Part shown: positions 6,930 to 14,295 of the stretch, in pieces | How the letters are laid out: each line of letters opens with the position of its first letter | Numbering within the stretch: position 1 is the stretch's first letter | The notes under the pieces: generated by a model | Seen by the model: the letters and a program-made list of their open reading frames with translations, nothing else | Databases searched by the model: none | What the model was told of the DNA's origin: nothing | Position numbers and translations under genes: made by a program | Source: Actinomycetota bacterium | GTDB taxonomy: Bacteria > Actinomycetota > Aquicultoria > Aquicultorales > Aquicultoraceae | Reading direction: 5' to 3' | DNA: 30,597 nucleotides | Assembly: GCA_030017355.1 (NCBI GenBank) | Contig: JASEIR010000008.1 | Location: forward strand, 384-30,980

Positions 6930-7514
6930 TTAGTATTCTTCACATTTAATTTGGTAGAAACTTTTTTTGTGGTCGCAGGCGGGACATTTTTCTGGTGGTG
7001 TGGTTCCAAAATGAACATATCCGCACTCCCGGCAAACCCACCATGTTTCTTCTTCCTTCGTAAATACTGTTCCTGCTTCAACTTCCTTCAAAAGTTTAGC
7101 GTATCTTTCTTCGTGGTGTTTTTCCGCTATCGCAATTGCCCTTAGCCTTGCGGCAATCCCAGGAAGTCCTTCTTTCTCAGCAATATCAGCAAATTCAGGA
7201 TACATGATTGTATTTTCATAATTTTCACCAGCAATAGCAGCTTTTAAATTTTCAACTGTTGTCCCTAATATTGTGGGAGCTGCCGCTTCAACCTTAATTT
7301 CATCAAGCTTTTCATTGCTTTTATTTTTCAACTCATTAATTAACCTAAACAACCAGCTTGCGTGCTCTTTTTCGTTTTCTGCTGTAATAAGAAAAATCTC
7401 AGCAATCTGTTCATACCCTTCATTCTTGGCGATTTTGGAATAGAAAGTGTATCTATTCCTTGCTTGGCTTTCACCGATGAAAGCCTTTGTTAGATTTTCA
7501 ATTGTTTTTTTCAC
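6930..7514 (-). CDS. rbr: Rubrerythrin
   Basis: A 194-residue peroxidase that reduces hydrogen peroxide with electrons from a rubredoxin-type centre. The N-terminal ferritin-like four-helix domain shows E15 in FIGESQARNRY, the ENEKEH motif at 46-51, E97 in AGENYE and the HHEER segment near 133-137, which together supply the di-iron ligands. The C-terminal rubredoxin domain has C161-X2-C164 and C177-X2-C180. The start is GTG at 7514, preceded by a strong AAAGGAGG. It is the first gene of the rbr-dfx operon. A PerR- or Fur-type regulator would be expected for such an operon, but I see no clear operator in the first 150 bases upstream. Confidence 0.96.
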   Translation of the reverse strand: MKKTIENLTKAFIGESQARNRYTFYSKIAKNEGYEQIAEIFLITAENEKEHASWLFRLINELKNKSNEKLDEIKVEAAAPTILGTTVENLKAAIAGENYENTIMYPEFADIAEKEGLPGIAARLRAIAIAEKHHEERYAKLLKEVEAGTVFTKEEETWWVCRECGYVHFGTTPPEKCPACDHKKSFYQIKCEEY

Positions 7515-8008
7515 GGTTTTACCTCCTTTAGTTATTGTGTTTTAAATATTTTATCTGCTAATTTATTCAGAGACTTTAGCCGTTTCTTTTGGGTATCTTT
7601 TGACCTCGTCTCAATTAGACAACTTTCAAATTTGTGATCGTACTTTTAATAATGCCCAGCATTTTACCACACCAACCGTATGAGCCAATAGCTGATGCAT
7701 ATCTTGATTTAGTAATTTGCGCCTCAAAGCGGTATGGGATCACAGTATGGGGGTCAGGTCTTGAAATGTAACACTTATAGTCTTCATTTCATCCTCCTCG
7801 TCATCAATGCAGTTTAACACTCCGTATGTTTAAAGATCTTGCTTTTCGTAGCTATATAGGATATATTGGACCTAAATTGTACTATTTACTATACAAGAAA
7901 TTTATCTAATAGTCAAGCACCTAAAGACAAAAGGTCAAAGAGGGCTAGCCGATGCACATTGTCTGGTAAGAATCTTGCGGGGAGGTGAGCTGTGTGGGCA
8001 CTTAAAGA
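7515..8008. other. Intergenic stretch with REP-like unit and gene-start remnants
   Basis: About 500 bases between the divergent rbr and cydA genes. A REP-like unit lies at 7750-7777; 27 bases from 7751 are identical to 21436-21462. On the minus strand a perfect ribosome-binding site (GAGGAGG, 7793-7799) and ATG (7787-7785) run within four codons into that unit and stop soon after, so this may be the start of a gene cut off by the repeat. On the plus strand GGGGAGGTGAG at 7979-7989 precedes a 9-codon frame (GTG 7992 to TAA 8021), which is either a leader peptide or chance. Confidence 0.5.
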
Positions 8009-8047
8009 GCACCGTTGTTAATAATGATTATTAAGCACCATTATTAA
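8009..8047 (+). promoter_or_regulatory. Fur/PerR-type palindrome upstream of cydAB
   Basis: TTAATAATGATTATTAA at 8018-8034 is a perfect inverted repeat with 8-base arms around one central base. Its inner part fits the 7-1-7 layout of Fur-family boxes (Fur TGATAATNATTATCA, PerR TTATAATNATTATAA). It lies within two near-identical direct copies (GCACCGTTGTTAA at 8009-8021, GCACCATTATTAA at 8035-8047). It sits about 60 bases before cydA. Control by a Fur-family protein is inference. Confidence 0.5.
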
Positions 8048-8091
8048 CTCTACGTTTAATCAATTATTTACCGTGAAGGGGGTAGAATACT

Positions 8092-9462
8092 GTGGATGCT
8101 GTGCTGCTGAGCAGGCTACAGTTTGCCGTAACCGTTGGGTTTCATTTCCTTTTCGTGCCTTTGACCATCGGTTTTGCACTGCTTGTTGCCGTGATGGAAA
8201 CGCTATATGTTCGATCGGGTGATACCAGGTATAAAAGTATGGCCAAATTCTGGGGGAAACTGTTTACCATCAACTTCGTCCTGGGAGTAGTTACAGGGCT
8301 TACAATGGAATTTCAGTTTGGGACCAACTGGTCCGAGTATTCCAAGTTTATGGGAGACATTTTTGGTTCACCGCTAGCCATCGAAGCATTGATGGCGTTT
8401 TTCCTGGAATCAACGTTTATTAGCATCTGGATTTTCGGCTGGGAGAGGGTATCAAAGAAAGTTCACCTCTTTGCAGCGTGGATGGTTGCACTTGGAACAC
8501 ACCTATCGGCGATTTGGATTATCGTAGCCAATGGTTGGATGCAGAATCCTGTGGGTTATGTTCTCAGAAACGGCCGGGCAGAATTGGTGGATTTCGTGGC
8601 CGTAGTGACAAACAGCTATGCCTGGCATATGTATTTCCACGTGATCTTATCTGCTTATGTGCTTTCCGGTTTTGTTGTCCTAGGCATCTGTGCCTACCAC
8701 TTGCTTCGGGGAAGACACGTTGAGTTTTTCCAAAAAAGCTTTCGCTTCGGCCTCGTAATTGCTTTAATCGGAGTTCTGGGCGTTGCTCTTACGGGCCACT
8801 TTAATGGGCAAAAAGTGGCCAGAGTGCAGCCTTCGAAGTTTGCTGCTATGGAAGCGATATGGGAAACAGGACGGGAAATTCCCGCTTACCTGGTTGTTGT
8901 CCCTAACGAAGAAAGTGAGTCAAATCCTGTGGAAGCGGTTGGTATTCCAGGGCTAACCAGTTTCCTTGCATTCAATAATTCCAGTGCCGAGGTTAAGGGA
9001 TTAAAGGATATTCCACTGGCCAAAAGACCTCCCGTTGCGCTTACTTTCTGGAGCTTTAGAATTATGGTGCTGCTGGGAATCTATTTTCTGGCTGTGGCGG
9101 CTTTTGGGTGGTACCTGCAAGCGAAAAACAGGCTACTGGATAGTACTCGATTTCTAAAATTACTGCTCTATTCCATTCCGCTGCCTTATATAGCAACAAA
9201 CCTTGGTTGGACGGTAACTGAAGTGGGGCGCCAGCCGTGGACGGTTTACGGCTTGATGACGACGGCAAAATCCGTTTCCCCAGCACCGGCAAGCAATGTA
9301 TTGTTTTCTCTCGCGGCCGTTATCGTGCTTTATTCTGCGCTGGTTGGACTGGATTTTTATCTGATAGCTAAGAATGCCAAAAAAGGCCCCGAACCCATAA
9401 GTGAAGCTGAAGACGACTCAACGGTAGTTCGCCCGGAGTTTGTTCTATCCAGCAATAGCTAG
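8092..9462 (+). CDS. cydA: Cytochrome bd oxidase subunit I
   Basis: This is the 456-residue catalytic subunit of the quinol:O2 oxidoreductase, an integral membrane protein that oxidises quinol and reduces O2 with high affinity. Heme ligands and key residues are visible: H18 in GFHFLF (high-spin heme), H183 in MYFH and M325 in SFRIM (heme b558) with R323 beside it, and acidic residues E98 and E106 in the proton/oxygen path. K249 and E254 (SKFAAMEA) mark the quinol-binding loop, which is short. GRQPWTVYG at 379-387 is the family signature. The start is GTG at 8092, 13 bases after a GGGGGT purine-rich site. It forms an operon with cydB, 31 bases downstream. A cydX-like small subunit was not found. 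Confidence 0.96.
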   Translation: MDAVLLSRLQFAVTVGFHFLFVPLTIGFALLVAVMETLYVRSGDTRYKSMAKFWGKLFTINFVLGVVTGLTMEFQFGTNWSEYSKFMGDIFGSPLAIEALMAFFLESTFISIWIFGWERVSKKVHLFAAWMVALGTHLSAIWIIVANGWMQNPVGYVLRNGRAELVDFVAVVTNSYAWHMYFHVILSAYVLSGFVVLGICAYHLLRGRHVEFFQKSFRFGLVIALIGVLGVALTGHFNGQKVARVQPSKFAAMEAIWETGREIPAYLVVVPNEESESNPVEAVGIPGLTSFLAFNNSSAEVKGLKDIPLAKRPPVALTFWSFRIMVLLGIYFLAVAAFGWYLQAKNRLLDSTRFLKLLLYSIPLPYIATNLGWTVTEVGRQPWTVYGLMTTAKSVSPAPASNVLFSLAAVIVLYSALVGLDFYLIAKNAKKGPEPISEAEDDSTVVRPEFVLSSNS

Positions 9463-9493
9463 TGGGAAGATTCAAAAGTAAGGAGGTTATATC

Positions 9494-10501
9494 ATGTCTG
9501 AAGCGTTGCTACCATCTATCTGGTTTTTTCTATGGGGATTGGTGTGGGCAATATACTTTGCCCTGGATGGATTTAACCTTGGAGTTGGCATGCTGGCCGG
9601 GTTTTTGCCCCAAACCGAACAAAAAAAGCTCATCAGCTCCCTCGGTCCTTTCTGGGACGGCAATGAAGTGTGGTTGATTACTGCCGGAGGGGTAACCTTT
9701 GCCGCTTTTCCCAAGCTATACGCGGTTATGTTTAGCTCTCTTTACCTGCCGCTTATTATAATTTTACTTTCCCTGGTTTTCCGTGCTGTTGCGATAGAAT
9801 TCTACCACCAGTCTGAAGACAGGAATTGGCAGAAAGTGTGGGCGACCACACTGAGCGTGGGCAGCTTTCTTGTAGCATTGCTGTTCGGAGTCGCTTTTGG
9901 CAACATATTCCAGGGCTTACTGCTTGATAATACCGGCTATCACGGGTCTATATTCAGCCTTCTCAATCCATACGGCATTTTGACTGGCATACTGTTCGTT
10001 CTGATCTTCGCCTACAACGGTAACCTGTGGTTTGCTTATAAGACGGGAAATGACAAGGGTTTTACTATTGCGAAGAGAATTTACCCGCCGCTGCTCTTGG
10101 CGGCTGTATTGTTTCTAATCTCTACTGCATTTGCCACCAACCTGTGGAGCAACTTCCTTGGCTTACCGTTGTTGTTTGTGGTACCGCTCTTAGCAGTGGT
10201 CAGCCTGCTTGCAACCCGCATGTTGCTCGGCGGGGGACAAGCTGCCGGTTCGCTTCTAGCGGGGTCTTTAACGGTGCTGCTGACGGTCATCACCTGTGTC
10301 ATCGGCTTGTTTCCCAATATGTTTCCGTCAAAAATTAACCCTGTCTACAGCCTGACGGCATTTAATGCATCAAGCAGCCCGTATACTTTAAAGATCATGC
10401 TTGTGGTAACGATAATCTTCCTTCCGATGGTGCTAGTCTATCAAATTTGGCACTATAAGCTGTTTGCACCGGCAAGGGTCGACGAAGAGTCGCCATATTA
10501 A
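9494..10501 (+). CDS. cydB: Cytochrome bd oxidase subunit II
   Basis: This 335-residue polytopic membrane partner of CydA has about eight hydrophobic segments. The N-terminal part has the family pattern WFFLWGLVWAIYFALDGFNL followed by GPFWDGNEVWLITAGG, typical of CydB/AppB. The RBS AAGGAGG precedes the ATG at 9494. Translation is probably coupled to cydA. No cydC or cydD transporter genes follow; the next gene is convergent, with a strong terminator between. Confidence 0.96.
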   Translation: MSEALLPSIWFFLWGLVWAIYFALDGFNLGVGMLAGFLPQTEQKKLISSLGPFWDGNEVWLITAGGVTFAAFPKLYAVMFSSLYLPLIIILLSLVFRAVAIEFYHQSEDRNWQKVWATTLSVGSFLVALLFGVAFGNIFQGLLLDNTGYHGSIFSLLNPYGILTGILFVLIFAYNGNLWFAYKTGNDKGFTIAKRIYPPLLLAAVLFLISTAFATNLWSNFLGLPLLFVVPLLAVVSLLATRMLLGGGQAAGSLLAGSLTVLLTVITCVIGLFPNMFPSKINPVYSLTAFNASSSPYTLKIMLVVTIIFLPMVLVYQIWHYKLFAPARVDEESPY

Positions 10502-10512
10502 AGATACAAAAG

Positions 10513-10556
10513 TTGGGCGGAAATTCTCGTTGGGAATTTCCGCCCAAAAAACTTTT
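10513..10556. terminator. Bidirectional terminator between cydB and the Rrf2 gene
   Basis: TTGGGCGGAAATTC (10513-10526) pairs perfectly with GAATTTCCGCCCAA (10534-10547). Flanking A- and T-runs on both sides (AAAAG before, CTTTTT after) suit both strands. It separates two convergent genes. A duplicated GATCAGATAACC follows at 10558-10569 and 10573-10584; the second copy overlaps the end of the Rrf2 gene. Confidence 0.88.
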
Positions 10557-10574
10557 TGATCAGATAACCTCTGA

Positions 10575-10970
10575 TCAGATAACCTTGTCTAGGGTTACGG
10601 AAAGTTCCTTTAGCATCGCCTCTTGGGCGCGGTGCCATACCCTGTGAACCTTGCAACCTGGCTTTCTATCACATGCACCCGTAGCGCCTAAGCACATGTT
10701 TATCTTAAATGGTCCCTCAATCGCTTCCACGACTTCTTGGATTGTGATCCTGGAAGGTTCTTCGGCAAGCCTGATTCCTCCACGCGACCCTCTCTGGTTT
10801 ACAATCAACCCCGCTTTCGCAAGCATGCTTAGTGTTTTCGTTAAAAATGCTGGGGGGATATCTTGCCGAGCTGCCAGCTCTTTTGCCGATATCAGTTTTC
10901 CATTAGAGTATTCGCGGGCCAGCTCCAGCATTGCCCGTATCGCATACTCTCCCTGCATAGTTAGTTTCAT
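10575..10970 (-). CDS. Rrf2-family regulator with three cysteines
   Basis: The protein is 131 residues. An N-terminal winged helix (residues 1-65, GEYAIRAMLELA and GSRGGIRLA) is the Rrf2 DNA-binding domain. C93, C100 and C106, followed by H109, match the three-cysteine [2Fe-2S] site of IscR/NsrR-like members, with CX6CX5C spacing. Such proteins sense Fe-S status, NO or redox. The start is ATG at 10970 with AAGGATG upstream. The gene is monocistronic and convergent with cydAB. A 12-bp palindrome upstream (11008-11019) may be its own operator. Given the neighbouring respiratory and nitrite-reducing genes, an NsrR-like NO sensor is plausible, but the target and ligand are not shown by the sequence. 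Confidence 0.92.
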   Translation of the reverse strand: MKLTMQGEYAIRAMLELAREYSNGKLISAKELAARQDIPPAFLTKTLSMLAKAGLIVNQRGSRGGIRLAEEPSRITIQEVVEAIEGPFKINMCLGATGACDRKPGCKVHRVWHRAQEAMLKELSVTLDKVI

Positions 10971-11007
10971 AGAATCATCCTTAAAAGATAATATCGACCG
11001 AATATGT

Positions 11008-11019
11008 CTAATATATTAG
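11008..11019 (-). promoter_or_regulatory. Candidate operator of the Rrf2 gene
   Basis: CTAATATATTAG is a perfect 12-bp palindrome 37 bases upstream of the Rrf2 start codon, followed by a partial repeat (ATATTAGCAC). Rrf2 proteins often autoregulate through AT-rich dyads near their promoters. The assignment is inference from position and symmetry. Confidence 0.4.
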
Positions 11020-11071
11020 CATATTAGCACATTTTCCCAGTGGCCTGTAGTGGGTCATAAACACCACCTTG

Positions 11072-11125
11072 CAGCTGCAAATACTCCTTCATTAGCGTCG
11101 GGTAAGTCCTGGGGTTAAAAAGGAT
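11072..11125 (-). repeat. Repeat B, left copy: fragment of a radical SAM gene 3' end
   Basis: 52 of 54 bases match 15869-15922, in the same orientation. The right copy is the last 18 sense codons of the radical SAM gene on the minus strand. Here the same frame reads ILFNPRTYPTLMKEYLQL without the stop codon or the rest of the gene, so it is a duplicated gene end. The two copies bracket the kinase, regulator, nrfH and nrfA genes. Confidence 0.88.
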
Positions 11126-11152
11126 TGATATAAACATCTAATCCAAATCCTG

Positions 11153-11158
11153 TATAAT
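11153..11158 (+). promoter_or_regulatory. Candidate -10 box for the heme sensor kinase
   Basis: A perfect TATAAT about 45 bases upstream of the kinase GTG start. A TTGATA at 11125-11130 lies 22 bases upstream, too far for a standard -35, so this may be an activator-dependent promoter or chance. Confidence 0.35.
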
Positions 11159-11202
11159 AGTAGCATAATTGCAGCCTTAAGGTATGCGCCGGGGTTATAA
11201 GG

Positions 11203-12870
11203 GTGAAGTTTTTCAATAGGCTGAGTTTTCGAATATTATCAAACTTTCTTGTTATCATTGTTGCTACGATGTCGCTTGCCTATTATTGGGATGTCCAGCA
11301 GCAGAGAAAGCAGGAGCTAGCCGAGCTTAAGGAAAAGTGTGGCATCCTCGCACAGCAGATCTTGGCGACACGCTCATTTATCGCGGCAAATCAGGATAAA
11401 ATCAACACTGATTCCAAGGGCAACTTTGAGTTTAAGCACCTTAACCCTGCCGCGGTTGTTAAAGGCGTCGCGGGGATTTTTAATGAGGCCACTAAGTACA
11501 AGATCAAGCAAACTCGCCTGCACCCACGCGATATCAATAACGCCCCTGACGGGTACGAAAAAACGCAGCTTCAGAAGTTTAGTAAAAACAAGGGGATAAA
11601 AGAGATCTGGTCGGAGGGAGAGATTGACGGGCGCCCGGTGTTTCGCTACATGGTACCACTTTATATCAACGAGTCGTGTCTTCCATGTCACGGTGGGCCG
11701 GTCGGTGAACTTGACGTATCAGGTCACCTCAAAGAGGGTTATAAAGTGGGGGATTTAGCGGGGGCGATAAGTATCGTTGCGCCGGTAGATGCCATGGAGG
11801 ATAATCTCCGGGCGACTATTAAGAGCCATTTTTGGTTCACCACGATTCTTATCACCGTAAGCATCTCGCTTGGCTTTCTTTTACTCCGTCGGCTCGTGCT
11901 TCGCCCGTTAAAAGAATTTAACCTGTGGGCTCAGGCAATCGGGCGAGGAAATCTCGACATGCGGCCCAGCAGTCTCAAAGCTACCGGGGAGATTGCCTTT
12001 TTGGCCCATGAGTTCAGTTCGATGGCCGATAGATTAAAAGAGATGTACACTACTCTAGAAAACAAGGTTGAAGACAGAACCCGGCAGCTCTCTCTGGTAA
12101 ACAAGGAGCTTAAAGAAAAGCACCTAGAGTTAGAACGACTCAATCAGGAACTTATACAGGCAAACCGCTACAAATCCGAGTTTTTAGCCAATATGAGCCA
12201 CGAACTCAGAACCCCGTTGACGGCCATTTTGGCGTTTGCAGAGCTTCTTTTAAACCGCATGCTGGGAGAGATAAACCCCGACCAGGAAGGATGTCTTCTG
12301 GATATCTACGAAAGCGGTCAAGACCTGCTACAGCTCATCAATGCGATTTTAGATTTCTCAAAGCTCGAGGCAGGTAAGATGGAACTCAGCCGCACCGAAT
12401 TTGGGCTCGACGATGTCATTGGGCAGGTTCACAGAACCATCTGGCCGCTTCTTTTGAAAAAGAAACTCTCCTTTGATGTAGAAATCGCCGAGAATCTTCC
12501 GTTTATCTACGCCGATCGTGAAAAGATACGTCACATACTCATGAATCTCTTGAGTAACGCTATAAAATTTACTCCAGAAGGTGGGAACATAGCGCTCAGG
12601 GCACAATACGTACAGCAAACTCCCGGCATGTTTGAAATCGAAGTGCTCGACAGTGGAATCGGCATTAAAAAAGAAGACCAGGAGTTGATTTTTGAAGAGT
12701 TTCGCCAAGTAGACGGCTCGAGTACAAGACGGTATTCTGGAACTGGACTTGGTCTTACCCTAGTAAAGCGATTTGCAGAGATGCATGGAGGCGAGGTACG
12801 GGTGGCAAGCGAGCCCGGGAAGGGGAGTGTCTTTAAGGTTGTCATACCGGACATATCAAGCGATGGATAG
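11203..12870 (+). CDS. Heme-c-binding sensor histidine kinase (Tll0287-like sensor)
   Basis: The membrane kinase has 555 residues. A transmembrane segment at about 12-28 and another at 210-228 enclose an extracytoplasmic domain of the DUF3365/Tll0287 type, which carries a c-type heme motif CLPCH at 159-163. HAMP (about 229-282) and a coiled coil (283-322) lead to the HisKA domain with H333 in MSHELRTP, then an ATPase domain with DSGIGI and GTGLGL. The start is GTG at 11203 with a modest AAGG upstream. The response regulator gene starts 25 bases after its stop, and nrfH/nrfA follow. Heme-bearing Tll0287-type domains are thought to sense redox state or small ligands; here the likely output is control of nitrite reductase, which is inference from position. 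Confidence 0.93.
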   Translation: MKFFNRLSFRILSNFLVIIVATMSLAYYWDVQQQRKQELAELKEKCGILAQQILATRSFIAANQDKINTDSKGNFEFKHLNPAAVVKGVAGIFNEATKYKIKQTRLHPRDINNAPDGYEKTQLQKFSKNKGIKEIWSEGEIDGRPVFRYMVPLYINESCLPCHGGPVGELDVSGHLKEGYKVGDLAGAISIVAPVDAMEDNLRATIKSHFWFTTILITVSISLGFLLLRRLVLRPLKEFNLWAQAIGRGNLDMRPSSLKATGEIAFLAHEFSSMADRLKEMYTTLENKVEDRTRQLSLVNKELKEKHLELERLNQELIQANRYKSEFLANMSHELRTPLTAILAFAELLLNRMLGEINPDQEGCLLDIYESGQDLLQLINAILDFSKLEAGKMELSRTEFGLDDVIGQVHRTIWPLLLKKKLSFDVEIAENLPFIYADREKIRHILMNLLSNAIKFTPEGGNIALRAQYVQQTPGMFEIEVLDSGIGIKKEDQELIFEEFRQVDGSSTRRYSGTGLGLTLVKRFAEMHGGEVRVASEPGKGSVFKVVIPDISSDG

Positions 12871-12895
12871 GGATGGATAGGATAGAGGAATAGCT

Positions 12896-13585
12896 ATGGC
12901 ACGAGAAAAGATTCTCATCGTTGACGATGAGCCAAAGATTTTAAAGATTATCAAGCACTCGCTGCAAGACGACGGGTTCTTGCTATTGGAGGCATCCAAT
13001 GGGGTTGAGGCCTTAGAAGTCGTCGAGCGCGAGTATCCCGACTTAATGATTCTCGATTTGATGATGCCGGGGATGGACGGCTTTGAAGTCTGCCGGCGGG
13101 TTCGGGCCAAGTACGAGTTCCCTATTCTTATCCTCTCGGCGAAAGACGGGGAGATCGATAAAGTTGTGGGTTTTAACCTTGGGGTGGATGACTATTTAAC
13201 CAAGCCATTTAGCCCGATGGAACTCGCCCTTCGCGTGAAAGCCATCCTGCGACGCACCAGGCAATCAAGTTATGCTAAAGCCGATGCAGTTCGCTCGTTT
13301 GGGGGCTTAGAGATAAACAATGAAGCCAGATCCGTCACCGTCGGTGGGCGGACCGTTGACTTAACTGCCAAAGAATTCGATCTTCTCTGGTTTTTGGCCA
13401 CACATCCCAATCAAGCCTTTACCCGCTCACAGCTGTTCAACAACGTTTGGGGGGCGGAATATCTTGGCGATGCCAACACAGTTACCGTCCTCATACGGCG
13501 ACTGCGCGAAAAAATCGAAGCCGACCCAGCCAACCCGGGCTTTATCAAGACCATCTGGGGCGTCGGTTATAAGTTTGAGCCATAA
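12896..13585 (+). CDS. OmpR-family response regulator
   Basis: This 229-residue regulator has an N-terminal receiver domain with the acidic pair in IVDDEP, phosphoacceptor D54 in MILDLMMPG, S81 in ILSAKD and K103 in YLTKPF, all intact. A C-terminal winged helix (about 130-228, ending in TIWGVGYKFEP) binds DNA. The ATG at 12896 follows GAGG. It is the cognate partner of the kinase just upstream and precedes nrfH by about 200 bases, in which I could not identify a clear binding site. Confidence 0.95.
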   Translation: MAREKILIVDDEPKILKIIKHSLQDDGFLLLEASNGVEALEVVEREYPDLMILDLMMPGMDGFEVCRRVRAKYEFPILILSAKDGEIDKVVGFNLGVDDYLTKPFSPMELALRVKAILRRTRQSSYAKADAVRSFGGLEINNEARSVTVGGRTVDLTAKEFDLLWFLATHPNQAFTRSQLFNNVWGAEYLGDANTVTVLIRRLREKIEADPANPGFIKTIWGVGYKFEP

Positions 13586-13786
13586 GGTAATCCCTTCTCA
13601 GCCAGAGCTTCTCTTCATTGCCGTTCTTCTCCCATTTCCTGCTATCCCTCAGCGATTTTGTCACCAATTTATAAGAATCGGTTAATGCTCTGTTAATTAT
13701 TCCTTGATATAAACGTACCTAAAGATAGTTAACATAAGTGAAGGTTTATGCAACAAACGAATCCAAGGGAAGGAGGTGTTCGGAAC

Positions 13787-14230
13787 GTGAAGCTTGACAA
13801 TCTGCTTTCTTCAAAGCGAGTATCGATTGTACTTGTTGCCTTTCTTCTCATCGGTGGGCTCTCGTACGCAGGTTACGAGGCCACCTCCACCAGCCAATTT
13901 TGTCGAAGCTGTCATGTGATGGAGGATGCCTATCAATCCTGGTACCACTCGGCCCATCGCAGTGTCGTCGTTTCGTGCACGGATTGCCACATGCCGAAAA
14001 GCCTGGGATATAAACTGGTCTACAAGGTTACCTCAGGCACACGGGATATTTACAAAAACATAGCCGGCCCTCCGGATGTCATCAAGGCAAAAGAAGAGAC
14101 CATCAAAATCGTAAACGAGAACTGCAAGAGATGCCATGCCAAGATGGTGGCAAAGATTAATATGAATGGGCGAAGATGCACGGATTGCCACCGGTACATA
14201 CCACATGGTGCCAGCTTGGCCGAGAGATAA
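13787..14230 (+). CDS. nrfH: NrfH, tetraheme quinol dehydrogenase of nitrite reductase
   Basis: This 147-residue NapC/NirT-family protein is anchored by one N-terminal membrane helix (about 11-29) and passes electrons from quinol to NrfA outside the membrane. Four heme motifs are present: CRSCH (39-43) followed by Met45, the unusual Met ligand of NrfH heme 1; CTDCH (64-68); CKRCH (113-117); and CTDCH (131-135). I chose the GTG at 13787 because GGAAGGAGG stands in the right place before it; an in-frame ATG at 13748 would add 13 residues and lacks such a site. nrfA follows 65 bases downstream. Confidence 0.95.
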   Translation: MKLDNLLSSKRVSIVLVAFLLIGGLSYAGYEATSTSQFCRSCHVMEDAYQSWYHSAHRSVVVSCTDCHMPKSLGYKLVYKVTSGTRDIYKNIAGPPDVIKAKEETIKIVNENCKRCHAKMVAKINMNGRRCTDCHRYIPHGASLAER

Positions 14231-14295
14231 CATGCTCACAGTAAGCGAGAAGAACGTAAACTTTATTTCGATTGGTAGGTAAGGAGGGTCAGATT

